Shown here piece after piece: positions 7,154-11,840 of a DNA stretch of 11,840 bases. The notes beneath the pieces were generated by a model. The model was not told where the DNA came from and did no database searches. It saw only the letters and a program-made list of their open reading frames with translations. The DNA is taken from the NCBI GenBank assembly GCA_002179805.1, contig NAVB01001483.1, positions 1-11,840 of the forward strand, written 5' to 3'. A program made the translations under genes and the position numbers. Source of the DNA: Acanthamoeba lenticulata. Its lineage: Eukaryota; Discosea; Longamoebia; Acanthamoebidae. Within the stretch, counting starts at the first letter, position 1. Each line of letters opens with the position of its first letter.

Positions 7154-9366
7154 TTACTGGGCAGGCGTCTTGATGGCCATCGCCTCGCGACCGGGACCCA
7201 CGCCGATCTGCCCACCAGGCACAGCAACGAGGTGAGCCACAAGAGAACGCCTCAGCCACAAACAGACATGCACACACATACCCAGGTGATGGGGCAGCCG
7301 AGGAGCTCCTCGACCCGCTTGACGTAGGTCTGCGCCTCCTTGGGCAGCTCGTCAAAGGTGGTGGCCTTGGAAATGTCGCACTTCCAGCCGGGCAGGGTCT
7401 CGTAGACGACCTCGACCTTGCCCAGGACCTCGAGGCTGGCCGGGAAGAAGGGCAGCACCTGGCCGTCGACCTTGTAGGCCACGCCCAGCTTGATCTCGTC
7501 GAACGACGACAGGACGTCGAGCTTGGTCAGGTTGAGGCACGTGAAGTCGTTGATGGCCTGCGCGTACTGCATGGCCACGACGTCCAGCCAGCCGCATCGG
7601 CGCGGTCGGCCTGGTGAAGCGACGACACACCAACGTCGTCAGCGAACGTTGCCGCCAGGGCCTTGAGCGGTCGCTGTCACAACATACCGGTGGTGGTGCC
7701 GAACTCGTGTCCCTCAGCGCGCAGCTTCTCGCCCAGCGCGTCGTTGAGCTCCGTCGGGAACGGGCCGGCACCGACGCGAGTCGTGTAGGCCTGATTGTCA
7801 TTTAAATTGTCAATTAAAAAATAAGATAATAAATAAATATTGTTTGAATAAATAAAGGATAAATAAATGATAAAATCTAGGAAGTGCGTATCAGAGAGCA
7901 ACCAAATGCTTGAGGCTGCCCTCCTTCTCTCACTTCCATGAACAACATTCCACACGCCACAGAGAAGAATGATGAACCAACCTTGACGATGCCGACGGTG
8001 GCGCCGATCTTGGTGGGCGCGAGGCCGAGGCCGGTGCAGGCGCCGCCGATGGACGCGTTGGAGGACGTCACGTACGGGTAGGTGCCAAAGTCGATGTCGA
8101 GCATGGTCGCGTTGGCGCCCTCGACCATCACGCGCTTGCCCGTCCGGAGGGCCTCGCTCAGGTAGTGCACCGAGTCGACGATCAGCGGCTTCAGCCTATT
8201 GTGCCACAGCGTCAGACCCATGCAATTAAACCTAATAATAATGAAACATTTCTTTCCAAACAAACAAATAAAAAAATTATATGAATAAAATGAAAATGAT
8301 TTTAAAAATGGGGCGAGATCGTACCGGCCGTAGAAGTCGACGGTGTACTTGGTCACCTCTTGAGCAATGTCGACGGGCTGCATGTCGGGGAAGATGCGCT
8401 TGTAGTAGTTGACGAGAGCGACGAGCTTCTCCTCGAACCGCTTCGGGAAGGCCAGGTCGCTCACGCGCACGCCCATGCGGGCCACCTGTTGTCCCAGCCA
8501 GCCGTCGTGGTCAGCGCCATGCATGCGACCCCGACTGTCAAGCCAGCCGCCGCGCGCCAGAGGCTCGACTCACCTTGGCGGTGTAGCACGGGCCGATGCC
8601 CTTCTTGGTGGTGCCGATGGACTGGTCGGTGGCGCCACGCTTGGCCTCCTCCTCGAGCTTGCCATCGAGCTCCTGGTGGAAGTCAAACACCAGGTGCGCC
8701 CGGTCGGAGATCTTGATGCGGCCATCGTAGGGGATGCCCTGGGCCTCGAGCGACTCGATCTCCTTGAAGAAGGTCGGGATGTGGATGACGACGCCGTTGC
8801 CCAGCACGCAGATCACCTTCTCGTGCAGGATTCCCGACGGCATCTGTTCAACGACGTCCGGCCGTCAAGTCAGGTCCCATCCGTCCCAACCGTAGACGGA
8901 AGACACGTGTCACAGAATAATCGATTGACAAAAGGATGGCGCACCAGGTGGAAGGCGAACTTCTTGCCCTCGACAATCACCGTGTGGCCTGCCAACAACA
9001 GAAGTCAATTCAGAGATTTATTTTTAATACAAACAAATAAATATATTGATATTAATAATAAAACACAATAAATTGAAATAAATTCATAGTTGAGGATGGC
9101 GTACCGGCGTTGGAGCCGCCAGCGCAACGGGCAATAATGTCGTACGACTCGCCAAGGACATCGACGAGCTTGCCCTTGCCCTCATCGCCCCATTGAGCGC
9201 CCATAATGGCGATGACCTGCTTCTCGCGGATCGCGTCCACGCCTGAACATCGATGTTGTCAGTTCCGAATTAAAAGGTCAAAATAATGACTGTCAAGTTG
9301 TGGCGCAGATTGTCCGGGTTGTGGCAATGGGTGGCGCGTACTGCCGGATGCATTTTGAGCGGACAT
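7154..9366 (-). CDS. ADSS: Adenylosuccinate synthetase (nine exons, complete)
   Basis: Catalyses the GTP-dependent joining of IMP and aspartate to adenylosuccinate, the first step from IMP to AMP; normally cytosolic. Exons: 9366-9342, 9242-9105, 8988-8945, 8843-8574, 8485-8325, 8195-7982, 7790-7688, 7610-7282 and 7207-7154. They total 1338 nt (445 aa plus TAA), with GT-AG at every junction and matching phases. Introns are 74-191 bp, some very AT-rich. The P-loop WGDEGKGK is at residues 26-33, with catalytic D28, and NAGHT carries H56, 28 residues later as in the bacterial enzyme. NAGHT spans the exon 2/3 junction. Further family blocks: HLMPSGIL across exons 3/4, [67 protein letters not shown] across exons 7/8, TKLDVL, and IGVGPGRE at the end. 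The 25-nt first exon (MSAQNASG) was chosen because it has the only in-phase ATG with a GTACGC donor before the GGDEGK exon. No catalytic residue is missing. Confidence 0.95.
7791..7981 (-). other. Longest intron of adenylosuccinate synthetase
   Basis: A 191-bp intron between exons 6 and 7 with donor GTTGGT and acceptor ending AATCAG. Its right half is of mixed composition and its left half (about 7800-7880) is an almost pure A/T stretch, typical of the composition contrast between introns and exons in this window. No nested gene is visible. Confidence 0.75.
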
Positions 9367-9580
9367 GCTGGCTGACTGATCCGTCGGTTGTGGAAAGAAC
9401 GATCGGTAGTGAGAACAAAAGGTTCGCAACAGCTCAAGAACGCAAGAAGCTCCGGCCCCAACCTCGCGTTGCGGGGCTGACGTCACCACAATTAAAAAAA
9501 CAAAACATTTTTGAAATTTTTGCCAAATAGATCTGTTGTCTCTCGGAGGCCACAAGGCCACACAAAGACGCGGGCCATCG
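9367..9580. other. Promoter region of adenylosuccinate synthetase and 3' flank of the Plus-3 gene
   Basis: This spacer of 214 bases has no credible gene. It contains an AT-rich segment at about 9489-9525, a perfect TGACGTCA palindrome, and no clear TATA box. The Plus-3 gene must end its transcript here, but no exact AATAAA is visible. Confidence 0.5.
9478..9485. promoter_or_regulatory. CRE-type palindrome TGACGTCA
   Basis: A perfect 8-bp cyclic-AMP-response-element palindrome, the classic binding site of bZIP CREB/ATF proteins, 112 bases upstream of the synthetase ATG. That location is consistent with a promoter element. An 8-bp match can occur by chance, so the assignment rests on its position. 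Confidence 0.4.
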
Positions 9581-11840
9581 TCATACGGCGGATGCGGCCT
9601 CATTCTCGCCAGCGGCCTGCGGCAGGTCGACCACTGCCAGCGCTGATGATGGTGGTGTCGGAGTGTCGCCCACCGGGTACGTTGAGGAGTTGCGTCGTGA
9701 TGATGACGAGGACAGGCGAGGAGAAGAGGATGATGACGACAGGGACGATGACGAACTTCGCCGAGACCTGCTGCCAGAGGCGGACTGCCGGCGGCGCTCG
9801 AGGGCACGGTCGATCTTGCTCTTGATCTTGTTGAGGCGAGCCGCATTGTCTCGCATGTCGTCGAGGCTCATGAGCGCCTTGTCGGTGGCGCGCCGTCCGA
9901 GCAGCCACCGCGCTACCTCGCCCTCGCTAAAGAGCGAGCACGACACATGGTGCGGCGCCAAGGCCAGATCCTGCTCGAACGGCGCGACCACACAACAAAC
10001 ACATCAGCAACGCCGCTTGACTCGCTCATCATAATCATCATCACGATCACTACGAAAAGTGAGACGAACCTCGGTGACGCCGGGCACATCGAGAACGAGG
10101 AGGAAGCTGAGGCGCAGGAGGACGCGGTTGCCGAGGTTCCGCTCGAGCTCGGCCGGGTCGGTCGGCGGATCCACCACGCGGTGCTCCTGGTTGACGTAGT
10201 AGGGCGTCGTGCGGCATACGTTGGTGATCTCGGCCACGTAGTCGCGGTTCTGGTGGTGGATCCTCACGAGGAGCCCCCGCACGAGGTCCGGCACCATGTA
10301 CAGCCGCTGCACCAGCGTGTGCCACTCCACCAACACGCGGCGGCTCACGCGGGTCTGGTTGGCCTCTAGGACCCCGTAGGGCACCGTGCGCAGCACGTCC
10401 TGCTCCTCGGGCGTCAGCGCCGCGCCGGGAGCGGCGTGTAGCTTGGCCGCCGACGGCGCTGCGGCGATCACCGGTGGCGGGGCGGACGCGTGGTAGAACG
10501 GGACTGGCGCCGGCATCGGCGGAGGCGGTGGGACGGCACCGGCTTGGCCCGCCAGCGCGGTGAACCAGGTCGGGACCACCGAAGGATGGACCTGCTGCTG
10601 CTGTTGTTGCTGCTGCTGCTGCGGCGGCGGCTGCTGCTGCAGCTGGCCTGCCGGGTACCAGACAGACGGTAGAGCGGGAATAGGTGCGGGCGCCTGGGCG
10701 GACGACGCCGCGGAGGCGTTTTTCAGAGTGTGGATCGTCTGCTCGAGCTCGCGCTGGCGGTCGGGGTGCATCCCCATCATACCGCCGCCGCCGCCTGCGC
10801 CTTGACTGCTGCTACTGCTGCTGTCGTCGTTGAGGTCCAGGCCCCCCGTGGATCGGTCGTCGTTGAGGTCCAGGCCGCGGCGCCGCCCGCTTCCGCCTCC
10901 TCCGCCACCACTGTTGGGGCAGTCTCGAGCCAAGTGGCCCGACTCGCCGCACCGGAAGCACCCACTGCCGCCTCCGCTGCCACCGCCGCCGGCTCTCAGC
11001 ATCGAGCCGCCGGGCTGCTCGACATCGATGGTGCTGAGGGACAACCTTGTCTTTCCGTTCTCCTGTGTAATAATAAAAATAATAATGACCATAATAAATA
11101 ATAAATTAGAGGAATGAGAGATGAAGTTGAAGAGGGGGAGGAGGGGAGTGCAAACCTCCTTGATCTCGACAATCTTGACGTTGAGAGCGGCGCCCTGCCC
11201 GCCCACGAGTGCTAGAAGGTCCTCTTCATCCGAGAGCCGTCCACGCACCATGTTGCGCCGGTGCAACAGGCCTGGGGCGGACGCGCAGAATAAAGAGAAA
11301 TAATAAGAAAATAATAAGAAATAATTAAATAAAAATATGGCGTGGACGGTAGGCCACTAGCGAAGGGAAGAAGGGGCAAGGGCCGCACCATCAACCGAGG
11401 AGCCTTCGATCCGCACAAACACGCCAAACGGGCGACTGCCGTCCCTGGGCTTGCCCACCGAGACGACCGTCCCCTTGCAGATGCTGTCCACCTCTGGAAG
11501 GCCCTCTGTCGACGGCGCAGACGTATCGCTGTATATGCTTCCTGTGCTGCTGTCGGCGGCCCGCTCGTGGTTGCCACTGGCGCCGCTCGACGAGGCGCCC
11601 CAGCCGCGGCTTCCACTGCCGCCACCTCCTCCGCCTCCGCTTCCCCAGGACCCGCTGGACTCAGTGCTCGTACTCGTACCCGTGGCGCTCCACCACGTGC
11701 CACCGCTGTTGCTGCTGCCGCCACTCGTGCCCCATCCTCCTCCTCCTCCTTCTCCTTCTCCTCCACCGCTGCTGCCCGTGCCCCATCCTCCTCCACCGCT
11801 GCTGCTGCCGCTACTCCTGCCTGTGCCCCACCCTCCTCCC
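9581..11840 (-). CDS. WG-rich protein with S1, CCHC zinc knuckle and Plus-3 domains (5' end outside the window)
   Basis: Exons 11840(partial)-11389, 11271-11156, 11062-10070 and 9970-9581 give 649 C-terminal residues ending at TGA; all three introns are GT-AG and in phase. Order: a Gly/Ser-rich region with five WG dipeptides (11600-11830). Next is an S1-type RNA-binding domain assembled over three exons (CKGTVVSV, FGVFVRIEG, GLLHRRNM, VKIVEIKE/ENGKTRLSLS). A CCHC zinc knuckle follows (C-x2-C-x4-H-x4-C, 10960-10919), then two LDLNDD repeats and P/Q-rich linkers with Q10. The C-terminal Plus-3 domain (about 10366-9800; TRVSRRVLVEW, VRGLLVRIHHQNRDYVAEITNV, then SEGEVARWLL) leads to a Ser/Arg-rich tail. 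Plus-3 domains in Rtf1 bind Spt5 and single-stranded nucleic acid; S1 plus a zinc knuckle occurs in ZCCHC17. The combination suggests a nuclear RNA- or transcription-linked protein, possibly with Argonaute contact through WG motifs; that is inference. I do not know a named orthologue. Confidence 0.82.
10592..10621 (-). repeat. Q10 codon repeat in the Plus-3 protein linker
   Basis: Ten consecutive glutamine codons (mostly CAG with a few CAA) on the minus strand, followed downstream in the protein by V and preceded by three prolines and a further QLQQQ. It lies in the disordered linker between zinc knuckle and Plus-3 domain and is likely length-variable between strains. Confidence 0.85.
10823..10876 (-). 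repeat. Tandem duplication encoding two LDLNDD motifs
   Basis: A 21-bp sequence (ending TTGAGGTCCAGGCC on the plus strand) occurs at 10823-10843 and 10856-10876, a period of 33 bp. On the minus strand it encodes GLDLNDD twice, an 11-residue repeat, between the zinc knuckle and the Ser-rich linker. The DLN core resembles EAR-type repressor peptides in form, but that link is speculative. Confidence 0.8.
11600..11840 (-). repeat. WG-rich degenerate repeats
   Basis: On the minus strand the codons encode GGGWGTG-type units within Gly/Ser runs. In-frame tryptophan codons followed by glycine lie at 11828-11830, 11783-11785, 11732-11734, 11645-11647 and 11600-11602. The first three units share a near-identical DNA core (GTGCCCCA(T/C)CC on the plus strand), so they arose by duplication. 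The array appears to continue past the right edge. Confidence 0.75.

Noticed and set aside
7800..7880. AT-rich stretch as a possible replication origin or promoter
   Set aside because: It lies inside a synthetase intron with matching splice sites and phases on both sides; introns here are AT-rich in general.
8409..9071. A 220-codon plus-strand open frame
   Set aside because: It lies antisense to synthetase exons 3-5 and crosses their introns; the minus-strand exons carry the enzyme motifs.
11212..11796. A 194-codon minus-strand open frame rich in Glu, Ala and Arg
   Set aside because: It is a shifted frame over the WG/S1 exon. The other minus frame gives an S1 domain that continues across two splice junctions, so this is a shadow.

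Overview
The window looks like nuclear DNA of an intron-rich, GC-rich protist, most likely Acanthamoeba or a close amoebozoan. The evidence is GC-rich exons broken by short introns (about 55-400 bp, several very AT-rich), TATA-type promoters, simple-sequence amino-acid tracts (Q, S, G, P), and eukaryote-only families (NBR1, ERF4/GOLGA7, Plus-3, F-box). The organism is inferred from sequence style, not from a database match. Every gene I can support lies on the minus strand, so the array reads head to tail from the right edge to the left edge.

Layout from right to left, in the direction of transcription. (1) 11840-9581: a protein cut by the window edge, with a WG/GW-rich N-terminal part, an S1 RNA-binding domain, a CCHC zinc knuckle, low-complexity linkers and a C-terminal Plus-3 (Rtf1-type) domain, in four visible exons. 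(2) 9366-7154: a complete nine-exon adenylosuccinate synthetase of 445 aa; all eight splice junctions keep the frame. (3) 6790-5915: a small membrane-associated ERF4/GOLGA7/CHIC-family protein in three or four exons. (4) 5412-3595: an intronless 605-aa NBR1-type selective-autophagy receptor (PB1, ZZ, FW, UBA, plus a candidate LIR), with a TATA box about 175 bp upstream. (5) 3594-2926: a poorly understood stretch with one weak open frame. (6) 2925-25: a local cluster of an F-box gene family, with an internally deleted remnant (2925-2507), a probably intact six-exon gene (2470-585), and the first exon of a third copy (331-25) that runs off the left edge.

The genes do not form an obvious pathway. 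The two most interesting points are the WG-rich/S1/CCHC/Plus-3 protein, whose parts suggest a link between nascent RNA, transcription elongation and possibly Argonaute, and the F-box cluster, where duplication has carried a promoter along and the stop codon of a decayed copy falls inside the TATA box of the next gene. Splice donors across the window favour GTNCG over the usual GTAAG. I see no tRNA, rRNA, CRISPR array or intact mobile element.
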